64,000 nucleotides of DNA from CAVRAZ01 sp963719135. GTDB taxonomy: Bacteria; Pseudomonadota; Gammaproteobacteria; DSM-19610. The notes beneath the pieces were generated by a model. The model did not search any database and was not told where the DNA came from. It was given only the letters and a program-made list of their open reading frames with translations. Shown piece after piece: positions 9,160 to 17,624 of the stretch (the first letter of the stretch is position 1; every line of letters begins with the position of its first letter). The stretch covers positions 62,001 to 126,000 of the forward strand of contig CAVRAZ010000005.1 in NCBI GenBank assembly GCA_963719135.1, in the 5' to 3' direction. The translations under genes and the position numbers were made by a program.

Positions 9160-9893
9160 GATGTCTGGTAGTGGATGACGAGTTGCTGGCCAGGCAACGC
9201 CTGTCGCGGTTGCTGGCCCGCCTTCAGACGGTCGAAGTCTGCGGTGAGGCGTCCAACGGGCGCGATGCCGTGGAGCTGGCTCAGCGTATGCGGCCCGACG
9301 CGGTCCTGCTCGACATCCGGATGCCGGGCATGGACGGGCTGGAGGCGGCTCGGCACCTTGGTGCCCTGGAACAGGCGCCGGCGGTAATTTTCACGACCGC
9401 CTACGGGGACTACGCGCTGGAGGCGTTCGACGCGCAGGCGATCGACTACCTGTTGAAGCCAATCAGCGAAGAACGACTGTTGCAGGCGCTGAAGAAGGCG
9501 CGGCGACTGAACCCGGGACAACTGGACGAACTGGCGGCTGCCAATGACCGGGCGGCTCGGACTCACCTGTGCGCGCGCCTACTCGGCAACCTTCATCTCG
9601 TGCCGATCGAGGACGTCATTTATCTGCGGGCGGACAACAAATACGTGACCGTCCGGTGGGCGGGCGGAGAAATACTGATCGAGGAATCGCTCAAGGCGCT
9701 GGAGGAGGAGTTCGGCGATCGGTTCCTGCGCATTCACCGCAACGCCCTGGTTGCCAGGTCCGCCGTGCAAAGACTGGAGAAGGACGAAGGCGGACAGTGC
9801 TTCGTCACGTTCACCGCCGTCGGCGACCGCCTGGAAGTCAGTCGTCGCCTGCTGCCCGATGTGAGGCGTTGCCTGAAATCAGCGATTGCCTGA
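9156..9893 (+). CDS. algR: LytTR-family response regulator (AlgR-like)
   Basis: A 245-residue DNA-binding response regulator, partner of the kinase encoded just upstream. The receiver domain (1-120) has the acidic pocket VVDDE, the phosphoacceptor in DAVLLDIRMPGMDG (Asp near 53), the Thr of IFTTAYG and the Lys of DYLLKPI. The C-terminal half (140-242) is a LytTR domain, recognisable from IEDVIYLRADNKYVTV and FLRIHRNALVA. Such regulators bind direct repeats as dimers. The 3' end overlaps the convergent thioredoxin-like gene by 15 bp, and hemC follows about 600 bp downstream on the same strand, as in P. aeruginosa. Confidence 0.92.
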   Translation: MRCLVVDDELLARQRLSRLLARLQTVEVCGEASNGRDAVELAQRMRPDAVLLDIRMPGMDGLEAARHLGALEQAPAVIFTTAYGDYALEAFDAQAIDYLLKPISEERLLQALKKARRLNPGQLDELAAANDRAARTHLCARLLGNLHLVPIEDVIYLRADNKYVTVRWAGGEILIEESLKALEEEFGDRFLRIHRNALVARSAVQRLEKDEGGQCFVTFTAVGDRLEVSRRLLPDVRRCLKSAIA

Positions 9894-10394
9894 ATCGCCG
9901 CCGCAGCGACCGCGATCCCTGCGCTGCCGGCCGGCCGCGTCGATTGCGGCGTCCAGGTAGGCGCCGTACAGCTCCGGGGTGTTGAACCCCACCATGCGTT
10001 CGGCGATCTCACTGCCGCGCGCGTCCAAGAACAGAAGTGTCGGTGTCACCTTGATAGAGTAACGCGCGGCGAGACTGTCGGCATCGGTTGGGCGGTTGTC
10101 GAAGCCGGTGACGGATTCGTACGTATTCAAGAGCAGGCGCCGCATGACCACGCCTTTTGTGTCAGCTGGATTCAGGTGCATCGGCAGGAGGTATTCCTGT
10201 TCCAGACGCCGGCAGTACGGGCAGCGTTCCGCTGCAAACTCCAGCATCAACGGGGTGCATCCGCGGTCAGCCTCGCGCGCGGCGCCGGCCAGATCGCCAG
10301 CCTGCGGGATCTGGTCGCCCGGCGCCGCGGCTACCGCGCACACCGCGTGTATGCTCCATAAAGGCGCGATCCACTTGAAATACTTCGCTGCCAC
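9879..10394 (-). CDS. Periplasmic thioredoxin-fold protein
   Basis: A 171-residue protein with an N-terminal hydrophobic signal (WIAPLWSIHAVCAVAAA) and a thioredoxin-like domain with the redox motif CPYC in EFAAERCPYCRRLEQE (near residues 58-61). The cis-Pro loop is visible as IKVTPTLLFLD. The fold and motif resemble SoxW/thioredoxin_2-type proteins that reduce periplasmic disulfides, for instance in sulfur-oxidising or cytochrome maturation systems; the client is not known here. It lies between algR and hemC on the opposite strand, with its last residues antisense to the algR 3' end. The Arg-rich tail (AGRQRRDRGRCGGDSGNR) lies in this overlap and may not be conserved. Confidence 0.75.
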   Translation of the reverse strand: MAAKYFKWIAPLWSIHAVCAVAAAPGDQIPQAGDLAGAAREADRGCTPLMLEFAAERCPYCRRLEQEYLLPMHLNPADTKGVVMRRLLLNTYESVTGFDNRPTDADSLAARYSIKVTPTLLFLDARGSEIAERMVGFNTPELYGAYLDAAIDAAGRQRRDRGRCGGDSGNR

Positions 10395-10491
10395 TCGTTA
10401 TGCTCCGGTAAGTGAGGTGAGCGCGCCGGGGTCAGGCGGCGCCCCATGTCTCGGACTCGATTCTAACCTGCCTGACGCGGAAATTTGCCGG

Positions 10492-11427
10492 ATGCCCGCC
10501 AAGTTATTACGCATCGCCACCCGAAAAAGCCCCCTGGCCCTCTGGCAGGCCAATCACGTGCGCGATGCGCTGGTCGAACGCCACCCCGAGCTGAGCGTCG
10601 ACCTGGTGACCATGACCACGCAGGGCGACAAGATTCTGGATACTCCGCTGGCAAAGATCGGCGGCAAGGGTCTGTTCGTCAAGGAGCTGGAAGTGGGACT
10701 TCTGGAAGGACGGGCGGATATCGCCGTTCATTCCATGAAGGATGTCCCGGTCGAGTTTCCTGACGGCCTGGGGTTGGGCGCGATTCTGCCGCGCGAGGAC
10801 CCGCGCGATGCCTTTATCAGCAATCGATCCCCGTCTATCGACGCGTTGCCGGCGGGCGCGAGGGTCGGCACGTCCAGTCTGCGGCGCCAGTGCCAACTCA
10901 GAGCACACCGCAACGACCTGCACCTGCTCGACCTGCGCGGCAACGTCAACACCCGGCTGAAGAAGCTGGACGATGGGGATTTCGACGCCATTCTGCTGGC
11001 CAGTGCGGGCATGAAACGGATGGGCTGGGAGGCGCGCATCACCGCGTATCTGTCGATCGAGCAGTTTCTGCCGGCGCTCGGACAGGGCGCGATCGGAATC
11101 GAGTGCCGGCTCGATGATGCGTCGACCCGTGCTTTGATCGGGGAGTTGAACGATCATCAGACCGCATTGCGCATCGAGGCCGAGCGAGCGCTGAATCAGG
11201 GCCTGATGGGCGGTTGTCAGGTGCCCATCGGCGGGCACGCCGAACTCGCGCACGGCGTCATTCTGCTGCGCGGCATGGTGGGCCGGCCCGATGGCAGCGA
11301 ACTGGTACAGGGCGTGATCAGCGGTCGTCCCGAAGACGCCCGCGAGCTGGGCGGAGCGCTGGCGGACGACCTCCTGTCGCGGGGTGCCCGGGACATCCTG
11401 GATGCCCTGTATCGCGCCGCCCGATGA
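10492..11427 (+). CDS. hemC: Hydroxymethylbilane synthase (porphobilinogen deaminase)
   Basis: This 311-residue enzyme polymerises four porphobilinogens into hydroxymethylbilane in tetrapyrrole synthesis. The ATG at 10492 starts the typical LLRIATRKSPLALWQA; a longer frame upstream is antisense to the thioredoxin gene and unlike the family. Key signatures are IAVHSMKDVP, GTSSLRRQCQL, LDLRGNVNTRL and the dipyrromethane-cofactor cysteine in MGGCQVPIGG. The stop overlaps hemD by ATGA, so hemC and hemD are translationally coupled. Position downstream of an algR-like gene agrees with pseudomonad order. Confidence 0.97.
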   Translation: MPAKLLRIATRKSPLALWQANHVRDALVERHPELSVDLVTMTTQGDKILDTPLAKIGGKGLFVKELEVGLLEGRADIAVHSMKDVPVEFPDGLGLGAILPREDPRDAFISNRSPSIDALPAGARVGTSSLRRQCQLRAHRNDLHLLDLRGNVNTRLKKLDDGDFDAILLASAGMKRMGWEARITAYLSIEQFLPALGQGAIGIECRLDDASTRALIGELNDHQTALRIEAERALNQGLMGGCQVPIGGHAELAHGVILLRGMVGRPDGSELVQGVISGRPEDARELGGALADDLLSRGARDILDALYRAAR

Positions 11428-12218
11428 GCGATGCACATAGCCTGCAAGGGTTCCGCGTACTGGTGACACGACCGGCGGCGCAGGCAGAAAGCCTTTGTCA
11501 AATGATCGAAGCGCGCGGCGCCGCGGCGCTGCGGTTCCCCACGCTGGAAATTCAGGGTCCTGCCGATCCGGACAGCCTGTGGCGGGCGCTCGATGACCTG
11601 GAGCGGTCTGACTGGGCTGTGTTCGTAAGCGCCAACGCCGTGGACGGGGCGCTCGACGCGTTGGCCCCGGGCCGGAAATTGCCGGTTGCACTGAAGCTCG
11701 CCGTCGTCGGCGGACCGACCGCCAGGGTGCTGGAACGGCGTGGCTACCGGGTGGATGCCTGTCCCACCGAGAATTTCAGTAGCGAGGGACTTCTGGCGCA
11801 TCCGGCCATGCAGGCAGTGGCCGGACAGCGGTTTGCAATCTTTCGCGGCAACGGGGGCCGGGACGAACTGGCACGAGTGCTCGCCGAGCGTGGCGCAGTA
11901 TGCGCGTACGTGGAGGCCTACCGGCGCGCGAGGCCGGTGACCGATGCCCGTCGGGTCACCCAACTCGGTGTACGCGGCGGTGTGGATTTCGTATTGGCCA
12001 ACAGCGCCGAGAGTCTCGAGAACCTGTGGGAGATGCTGGACGGCGAGCGGAACGCCTGGGTCGCCCATGTGCAACTGATTATTCCCAGTCTGCGTCTGGT
12101 GCCGGTCGCGGCGCGGCGCGGGTTTGTAAAACCGCCGCTGGTCGCCGAAAATGCGACGGACCAGGCAATGATCGACGCGCTGGTCGAGGGTTGTGCGAGG
12201 TTGTGCAAGTCCGATTGA
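11424..12218 (+). CDS. hemD: Uroporphyrinogen-III synthase
   Basis: A 264-residue HemD that closes and inverts ring D of hydroxymethylbilane. The N-terminus GFRVLVTRPAAQAESL and the segments WAVFVSANAVDGAL and DFVLANSAESLENL fit this poorly conserved two-lobed family. The start overlaps the hemC stop by four bases, and hemX begins 17 bp after the stop, so the four hem genes are one operon. Sequence conservation in HemD is low, but the context makes the call secure. Confidence 0.93.
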   Translation: MSDAHSLQGFRVLVTRPAAQAESLCQMIEARGAAALRFPTLEIQGPADPDSLWRALDDLERSDWAVFVSANAVDGALDALAPGRKLPVALKLAVVGGPTARVLERRGYRVDACPTENFSSEGLLAHPAMQAVAGQRFAIFRGNGGRDELARVLAERGAVCAYVEAYRRARPVTDARRVTQLGVRGGVDFVLANSAESLENLWEMLDGERNAWVAHVQLIIPSLRLVPVAARRGFVKPPLVAENATDQAMIDALVEGCARLCKSD

Positions 12219-12235
12219 TTTGTAACCGAGCGGTA

Positions 12236-13528
12236 ATGGATGCGGACGCATGTATGAGTGATTCGAAATCGGACAACACACCTCAGGCCGCGCAACCGGA
12301 AGCCGTTGGCGAGGCCGCCACCGCGCCGCGTACGTCTCCGCCGCACGCCGCGTCCCCGGAAAACAGAACGACGGCGGTGCGTGAGGCGCGCGCCGCCGTC
12401 GGTGCGCCGCTCTGGTTGGGTCTCGCGTCACTGGCAATCGCGCTGGCGCTGGCCGTGGCCGGGTTGTTCTTCTGGGATCGCCAGCACCAGATTCTGGATA
12501 CCCAGTCACGGCTCACCGCGCGCATTGACGCCCGGCTTGCCAACGTCGACAACGTCATCAATCGCGTACAGTCCGGATTCGACCAGTTCAAAGGCGGTGA
12601 GGAAAGCCGCCGGCTCGCCGTTGAGGGCCGCATGGATCGGCTGGACGAGGGCCAGCGCGACCAAGGCCTGCGCCTGGAAAACCTGAGTGAACTCGTCGGC
12701 CGTGGCAGCCGTGAATGGGCGCTGGCGGAAGTCGACTTTCTGCTCACGCTTGCCAATCGCAGCGTTCAGTTGCAGCGCGACCGCACCACGGCGCGTGCCG
12801 CCCTTGCGTCTGCCGACGATGCCTTGCGCGTGTTGGACGATCCGGCGTATCTCGTCGTTCGTGAACGCATCGCCGCCGAAATCGCCGCTCTGGATGCGGT
12901 ACCCGCGATCGATCGGGCTGGGCTGGCTTCCGGCCTGGAAGCATTGATGGCGCAGATCGATCGCCTGCCGCTGCAGGGTCATCCGGCAACCCAGGCTGCG
13001 GGCGGGGAGACTGTAGAGGGCGAGGAATCCGCACCGCCGGCCATGGACTGGAAGCGGTGGGATGCGTGGAAACGGCTGCCCGGTGTGATGTGGGACGCCG
13101 TCAGGCAACTGGTCCGGATCCGCGAGCACGACCGGCCGGTGGAACCCATGGTGGCGCCTGACAAGGAATATTTTCTCAGGCAAAATCTGCGGTTACAGCT
13201 TGAATCGGCGCGTCTTGCTTTATTGCGCGAGGCGCCGGTGATCTATCGTCAGGCCCTGGAGACGGCGCGCGCGTGGATTGCCGACTATTTCGACGCGGGC
13301 GACAGCAGTGTGGCGGCTATGCGGGAGCGCCTGACGGAACTGGCATTGATCGATGTCCGGCCTGAGTTGCCGGATATCAGCGGTTCGCTCAACGCCCTGC
13401 GTCAGCAGCAGGCCCTGGCGTCTGCACGGTCGGTCGCTACGGGTGGTGAGCCCGCGCCGGCAGCGAGCAATACCCTGCGCCGGGTTCCGTCGGGAGCCGA
13501 ATCCGGTGCGACGGACACCGCACCATGA
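12236..13528 (+). CDS. hemX: HemX-type membrane protein
   Basis: A 430-residue inner-membrane protein of the HemX family, annotated historically as uroporphyrinogen-III C-methyltransferase although no methyltransferase motif is seen. A Pro/Ala-rich cytoplasmic head is followed by one TM helix (LWLGLASLAIALALAVAGLFF cut here to its core, about residues 55-77) and a long coiled-coil-like periplasmic part (QSRLTARIDARLANVD, EWALAEVDFLLTLANR). The latter segment is the most conserved HemX signature. Two in-frame ATGs at 12236 and 12254 are possible starts; neither has a strong ribosome site. The gene overlaps hemY by four bases. The role in heme synthesis is inferred from the operon only. Confidence 0.85.
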   Translation: MDADACMSDSKSDNTPQAAQPEAVGEAATAPRTSPPHAASPENRTTAVREARAAVGAPLWLGLASLAIALALAVAGLFFWDRQHQILDTQSRLTARIDARLANVDNVINRVQSGFDQFKGGEESRRLAVEGRMDRLDEGQRDQGLRLENLSELVGRGSREWALAEVDFLLTLANRSVQLQRDRTTARAALASADDALRVLDDPAYLVVRERIAAEIAALDAVPAIDRAGLASGLEALMAQIDRLPLQGHPATQAAGGETVEGEESAPPAMDWKRWDAWKRLPGVMWDAVRQLVRIREHDRPVEPMVAPDKEYFLRQNLRLQLESARLALLREAPVIYRQALETARAWIADYFDAGDSSVAAMRERLTELALIDVRPELPDISGSLNALRQQQALASARSVATGGEPAPAASNTLRRVPSGAESGATDTAP

Positions 13529-14742
13529 AATGGTTGGTCTACTCGATTGTCGCCCTGGTGGTGTCGGTGCTGGTCGGGCTTGCGGCGTTGCCGGATCCAG
13601 GTTACGTCCTGATCGGCTACGGCAAGTACAGTGTCGAGATGACCCTGTTGACGCTGGTCGCCGGCGTTCTGGTGTTCTATCTTCTGTTGCGCGCGGTTTT
13701 TGGCGTTTGGGGTTTGCCTAGCCACGTCAGGGACTGGAAGGAGCGGCGCCACCTGGCGCTGGAGCAGAAAAGATTGGACCAGGGTTTTGCCGAACTGATC
13801 GAAGGCAATCCGGCGCGTGCCGAACAGGTGTTGAGAAGGCTGGTGCGCGATACGGACAAACCGCTCGCGGCCTACCTGGCTGCCGCGCGCGCGGCGCAGC
13901 AACAGGGCGCGCTGGGAAGGCGCGACTATTATCTCGAACTCGCGCAACAATCCCAACCCGGCGCCGCACTCGCGGTGGATTTATCGCGCGCGGAATTGCA
14001 GATCGTGCAGGGGCAATATGTGGATGCCCTGGCCTTGCTGTCGAAACTGCGCAAGGCGCATCCGCACCACCGGCAGGTACTGCGCATGCTCGTCAAACTA
14101 TACCAGCAGACCGGTGATTGGAGGCGGTTGAGCGACCTGCTGCCCGAGGTCCGCCAATTCAAGGTGCTCGATGCCGACCAGCAGCATGTCCTGGCGCTTC
14201 AGGCGTTGCGGCAACTCATGCGCGCCGCGACCCGGGAGCGTGATCTGCAGGCACTGCAGCAGCGCTGGGCAGGCGCATCGCGCACGCTGAAATCCGACGA
14301 AGCGTCGCTGGTCGAATACGCAGAATGCCTGTTGCGCCTCGGCGCCGACGAACAAGCCGATACGCTCCTCGTCGGTGCGGTGCGCGAGTTATGGAACCCG
14401 CAACTGGCTTATCTGTACGGCAACCTGCGCGAAGGCGACGGGGCCAGACAGTTGGCCACTGTAGAGGAGTGGTTGAAGGTTCACCCCGATGACCACCGTC
14501 TCTTGCTGGCGGCCGCCAAGCTCAGTATGCGCAACGAACTGTGGGGCAAGGCCCGGCATTATCTGGAAGCCAGTATTGGCCGCAAGCCCACTGCGGAAAG
14601 CTATCAGCTGCTCGGAACCTTGCTGGAAAGAACCGAGGGCGCGGAAACTGCACTGGACGCCTACAGAAAAGGGTTGAAGCTGCTGGCTGCCGGGATCGGC
14701 GGTAAGGCTTTGGCGGTATCGGGCGCCGGCGCGCCCGAGTAG
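13525..14742 (+). CDS. hemY: HemY-type TPR membrane protein
   Basis: A 405-residue protein of the gammaproteobacterial HemY family (not protoporphyrinogen oxidase, which shares the name in Bacillus). Two TM helices lie at about residues 3-22 and 40-62, with the signature DPGYVLIGYGKYSVEMTLL between them. The remainder is a helical TPR region (for example RAEQVLRRLVRDTDKPLAAY). The ATG overlaps the hemX stop, so it closes the hemCDXY operon. HemY is thought to bind or organise heme pathway enzymes; the exact activity is not established. It converges on the ferredoxin reductase gene, with 18 bp between stops. Confidence 0.88.
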   Translation: MKWLVYSIVALVVSVLVGLAALPDPGYVLIGYGKYSVEMTLLTLVAGVLVFYLLLRAVFGVWGLPSHVRDWKERRHLALEQKRLDQGFAELIEGNPARAEQVLRRLVRDTDKPLAAYLAAARAAQQQGALGRRDYYLELAQQSQPGAALAVDLSRAELQIVQGQYVDALALLSKLRKAHPHHRQVLRMLVKLYQQTGDWRRLSDLLPEVRQFKVLDADQQHVLALQALRQLMRAATRERDLQALQQRWAGASRTLKSDEASLVEYAECLLRLGADEQADTLLVGAVRELWNPQLAYLYGNLREGDGARQLATVEEWLKVHPDDHRLLLAAAKLSMRNELWGKARHYLEASIGRKPTAESYQLLGTLLERTEGAETALDAYRKGLKLLAAGIGGKALAVSGAGAPE

Positions 14743-14760
14743 ACGCGGACCCGGGCGAAT

Positions 14761-15804
14761 TCACCGGCCGGCGTCCGGCGTCGCCAGTTTGTCCAGGACG
14801 TCTTTCGCGAATTCGAAGGCGTCCGAGTATACGTGCGACAGATCGGCGCCGCGTTCGGCAAACAACGGCGTCGCCGCTTTGATCATGGCCGGCGGCCCGC
14901 TGATGTAGATATCGTAACCACTCAGATCCGGACAGGTTCGCACGACGGCGTCAGTGACCGGCCCGGTTTCGCCGGTCCAGCCCGGCGGTGGTTCCATCAA
15001 GACCGGTGTATAGGCGAAATTGTCGTGTTCCCTGGCCCAGGCGGACGGCAATCGATCGAGGTACAGATCGTCCAGGCGCTGCGCGCCCCAGAAGAGGTGC
15101 AGCAGGTGCCGGACGTTCTCGTGAAACGCGTGTTCCAGAATGCCCTTCAGAGGCGCAAAGCCGGTACCACCGCCGATCAGCAATACCGGCCGCGGGCTGT
15201 CTTCGCGCAGATAGAAGGAACCCAGCGGGCCTTCGATTCGGAGTATTTCCTTTGCGCGCATTTGATCGAAGACATGACCGGTAAAGGAGCCGCCGTCGAT
15301 GTGCCGGATGTGCAATTCGATGACGGCGGCATCGTGTGGGGCATTGGCGATGGAGAAGGCGCGCCGCCGGCCGTCCTTGAGCACAAATTCGATATATTGC
15401 CCGGCCAGGAAGTTGAATGGCTCATGCGACGGGAGCTTGAGGTGTACTCGCATGACGTCGTGCGACAACCTTTCGAGCTGCTGCGCGCGCGCTGGCAGGC
15501 GTTTTACCTCGATGCCCTCGCTGGCGGCAGCTTCGCGCACGCGGAGCACGAGATCAGTGCTCGGCACTGCCTGACACAGGGCGACCGGATTGATGAAATC
15601 CGTCGGATCGTTCAGCGCAGGCGGCCGACCGCTCGGATAGGTGACCGCACCCGAGACCAGCGATCCTATACAGGTTCCGCAGGAACCGTTCTGACAACTG
15701 TATGGCAGACCGATACCCTCGCGCTGCGCGGCGGCAACGACTGTCTCGCCCGGCTCACTGCTGAAACACTGGCCGGTGGGTTCGATCCTGATTCGGAAAG
15801 ACAT
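14761..15804 (-). CDS. Ferredoxin-type [2Fe-2S] FAD/NAD(P)H reductase
   Basis: A 347-residue electron-transfer flavoprotein. The N-terminal domain is a plant-type ferredoxin with cysteines in CQNGSCGTC (about 37-45) and a fourth in ALCQAVP. It is followed by an FAD-binding barrel (RRAFSIANAPH) and an NAD(P)-binding domain (LLIGGGTGFAPLKGI). This architecture is shared with AscD (CDP-6-deoxy-glucoseen reductase) and with phenol or methane monooxygenase reductases. In many gammaproteobacteria a gene of this type sits near ubiD, as here (ubiD lies about 2 kb away), but no lipopolysaccharide sugar genes accompany it, so a housekeeping flavin or ferredoxin reductase role is more likely. The true electron acceptor is unknown. 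Confidence 0.88.
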   Translation of the reverse strand: MSFRIRIEPTGQCFSSEPGETVVAAAQREGIGLPYSCQNGSCGTCIGSLVSGAVTYPSGRPPALNDPTDFINPVALCQAVPSTDLVLRVREAAASEGIEVKRLPARAQQLERLSHDVMRVHLKLPSHEPFNFLAGQYIEFVLKDGRRRAFSIANAPHDAAVIELHIRHIDGGSFTGHVFDQMRAKEILRIEGPLGSFYLREDSPRPVLLIGGGTGFAPLKGILEHAFHENVRHLLHLFWGAQRLDDLYLDRLPSAWAREHDNFAYTPVLMEPPPGWTGETGPVTDAVVRTCPDLSGYDIYISGPPAMIKAATPLFAERGADLSHVYSDAFEFAKDVLDKLATPDAGR

Positions 15805-15865
15805 GTGGCGTCCCGCAAATGATAAGGTATCGCATTCTCAGGTATTTTCGGAGCAAGATAAACGT

Positions 15866-16744
15866 ATGAGTCCTGTGTTAATCGCGGGCTGCGGCGATAT
15901 CGGCCGGCGGATCGCGGCCGGACTGCGTGATCGTTACTGCGTTGGTATCGTGCGCGGCGGCGACAGCGGGCGGCGACTGGCGGCCGCCGGGATAGCGCCG
16001 TTAGTCCTTGACCTGGATGGCCCGATCAGTGCGGCGGCGCTGCCGGCCGCCGCCAGTGAACTCTATTATCTGGCGCCGCCGCCGCCGCAGGGCCGGGACG
16101 ATGCACGGGTGGCGCGGTTTCTCGCGGCCGTTGAGGCGGCCGCCGCGCGCCCCCGCAAAGCAGTCTACCTCAGCACCAGCGCCGTTTACGGCGACTGTCG
16201 CGGGGACTGGATCGATGAAACGGCACCGCTGAGGCCGGGCACCGACCGGGGTCACCGCCGTCTGGACGCCGAACGTCGAATGCTCGACTGGAGCGGCCGC
16301 ACCGGCGTACCGGTCGTGATTCTGCGTGTTCCCGGGATCTACGGACCTGGCCGGCTGCCGCTCGAGCGGATCAGAAACGGGCTCCCGGTGCTGTCCGAAT
16401 CGGATTCTCCTTACACGAACCGGATTCATGCGGACGACCTCGCCGCGGTGTGTATCGTAGCGATGGCGCGCGGACGCGCCGGCGAGGCCTACAATGTTTC
16501 CGACGGTCATCCCACCACCATGTGCGACTATTTCGAACGCGTCGCCCGGCGCGCCGGTCTGCCGCCGCCACCCAGGGTCGAGCGGGCGGTGGCGGAACAG
16601 GTGCTCGGCCCGGGCATGCTGTCGTTCCTCGACGAGTCCAAGCGGTTGAAGAACGACAAGCTGCTGACTGAACTGAACGTCCGGCTTCAATACACCGACT
16701 TGGCTGCGGGGCTCGCGGCGATCGATCCGAATGCGTCCGATTGA
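15866..16744 (+). CDS. SDR/NAD-dependent epimerase-like protein (YeeZ-type)
   Basis: A 292-residue extended short-chain dehydrogenase/reductase. The Rossmann motif is degenerate but visible as LIAGCGDIGRRIAAGL at the N-terminus, followed by the SDR strand YLSTSAVYGD and YGPGRLPLERI. The catalytic YxxxK is replaced (DRGHRRLDAERR), which is usual for the YeeZ subgroup, so normal epimerase chemistry is doubtful. The start at 15866 was chosen over an upstream in-frame ATG because the Rossmann strand begins right after it, and GGAG precedes it. It is divergent from the ferredoxin reductase. Substrate and pathway are not recognisable. Confidence 0.75.
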   Translation: MSPVLIAGCGDIGRRIAAGLRDRYCVGIVRGGDSGRRLAAAGIAPLVLDLDGPISAAALPAAASELYYLAPPPPQGRDDARVARFLAAVEAAAARPRKAVYLSTSAVYGDCRGDWIDETAPLRPGTDRGHRRLDAERRMLDWSGRTGVPVVILRVPGIYGPGRLPLERIRNGLPVLSESDSPYTNRIHADDLAAVCIVAMARGRAGEAYNVSDGHPTTMCDYFERVARRAGLPPPPRVERAVAEQVLGPGMLSFLDESKRLKNDKLLTELNVRLQYTDLAAGLAAIDPNASD

Positions 16745-16873
16745 CGCTGACGTTTTTCCGCTGACCGCGGATTCGGGCCACAAGGGGTATTAAGGACGCG
16801 CACCCCTGTCCCGGCCTCTCCGTTGCTTTCCGTTGCTGGATTCAGCCGAACTGACGGGAGCCGCGAACCGGCG

Positions 16874-17500
16874 CTAGTTGGTCTTCAGCCAGCGCAGGAT
16901 CGGTTTCCACTGCTCCAGATCGGGTTCGACCGCCGACGGCGCCATTTCGAAAATGCCGAGCCCCAGGTCAGCCGCGCGAATGTAATTCTGGGTATCGCGC
17001 AGTGTGCCGATGAACGGGATCCTGAGGTTGGACAGAAAGGCTTCCAGCGACTGGTAGGCACGCGTGTACTCGCGCACCCGGTTGGCCACGACCGCCACCC
17101 TGGTGTCTTTTCTCGATACCTTGCCGGCGGTCAGCAACTCCCGAATGAAGCCTGCCGCAGCGCGTATATCCACGGGTGAAGGCAGAACCGGAATCAGCAG
17201 TGTATCGGCGTGCCTGGCCAGCGCAGAGAGCCCCGATCCGTGCACCCCGGCCGGGGCGTCCATGATGACCACATCCGGCGATTTGGGGAGGCGCATACCC
17301 TGTTTCGCAGCGTTGTATCCTTCGATTGCCGGCGCGTCGTACTGTTCGCGCGCCTTCAACCAATGCAGGCTCGAGGCCTGCGGATCGCAGTCCGCGAGCA
17401 TGACCTCGTTTCCCGTACCGGCGAAAAAGGTCGCGAGATTGGTCGCCAGCGTGGATTTTCCGCAACCGCCCTTGGAATTCATCGTCATGATTGTTCGCAT
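16874..17500 (-). CDS. Orphan ParA/MinD-family ATPase
   Basis: A 208-residue P-loop ATPase with the deviant Walker A KGGCGKST (residues 10-17), switch I region LADCDPQASS and Walker B-like DVVIMDAPAG. This is the short ParA form lacking an N-terminal HTH, as in ParF, PpfA or McdA-type positioners that bind DNA nonspecifically and move a cargo. No ParB or obvious cargo partner is encoded next to it; neighbours are an SDR gene and ubiD. It is separated by 124 bp from ubiD on the same strand. Whether it positions a plasmid-like element, a protein cluster or an organelle is open. Confidence 0.85.
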   Translation of the reverse strand: MRTIMTMNSKGGCGKSTLATNLATFFAGTGNEVMLADCDPQASSLHWLKAREQYDAPAIEGYNAAKQGMRLPKSPDVVIMDAPAGVHGSGLSALARHADTLLIPVLPSPVDIRAAAGFIRELLTAGKVSRKDTRVAVVANRVREYTRAYQSLEAFLSNLRIPFIGTLRDTQNYIRAADLGLGIFEMAPSAVEPDLEQWKPILRWLKTN

Positions 17501-17624
17501 TATTGTGTGTCCTGTTCAATGGCTGGCGTGACTTTATCAGATATCTCCGCTTTTTTTGAGGCTCAAAAGATTCCCGTACGCCCATAGTGGCGCCTGGATG
17601 GAGCGTGTAGATTGCTGAGACGCG

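Noticed and set aside
10096..10491. A 132-residue N-terminal extension of hemC.
   Set aside because: It is antisense to the thioredoxin-fold gene and unlike any HemC; the family start is at 10492.
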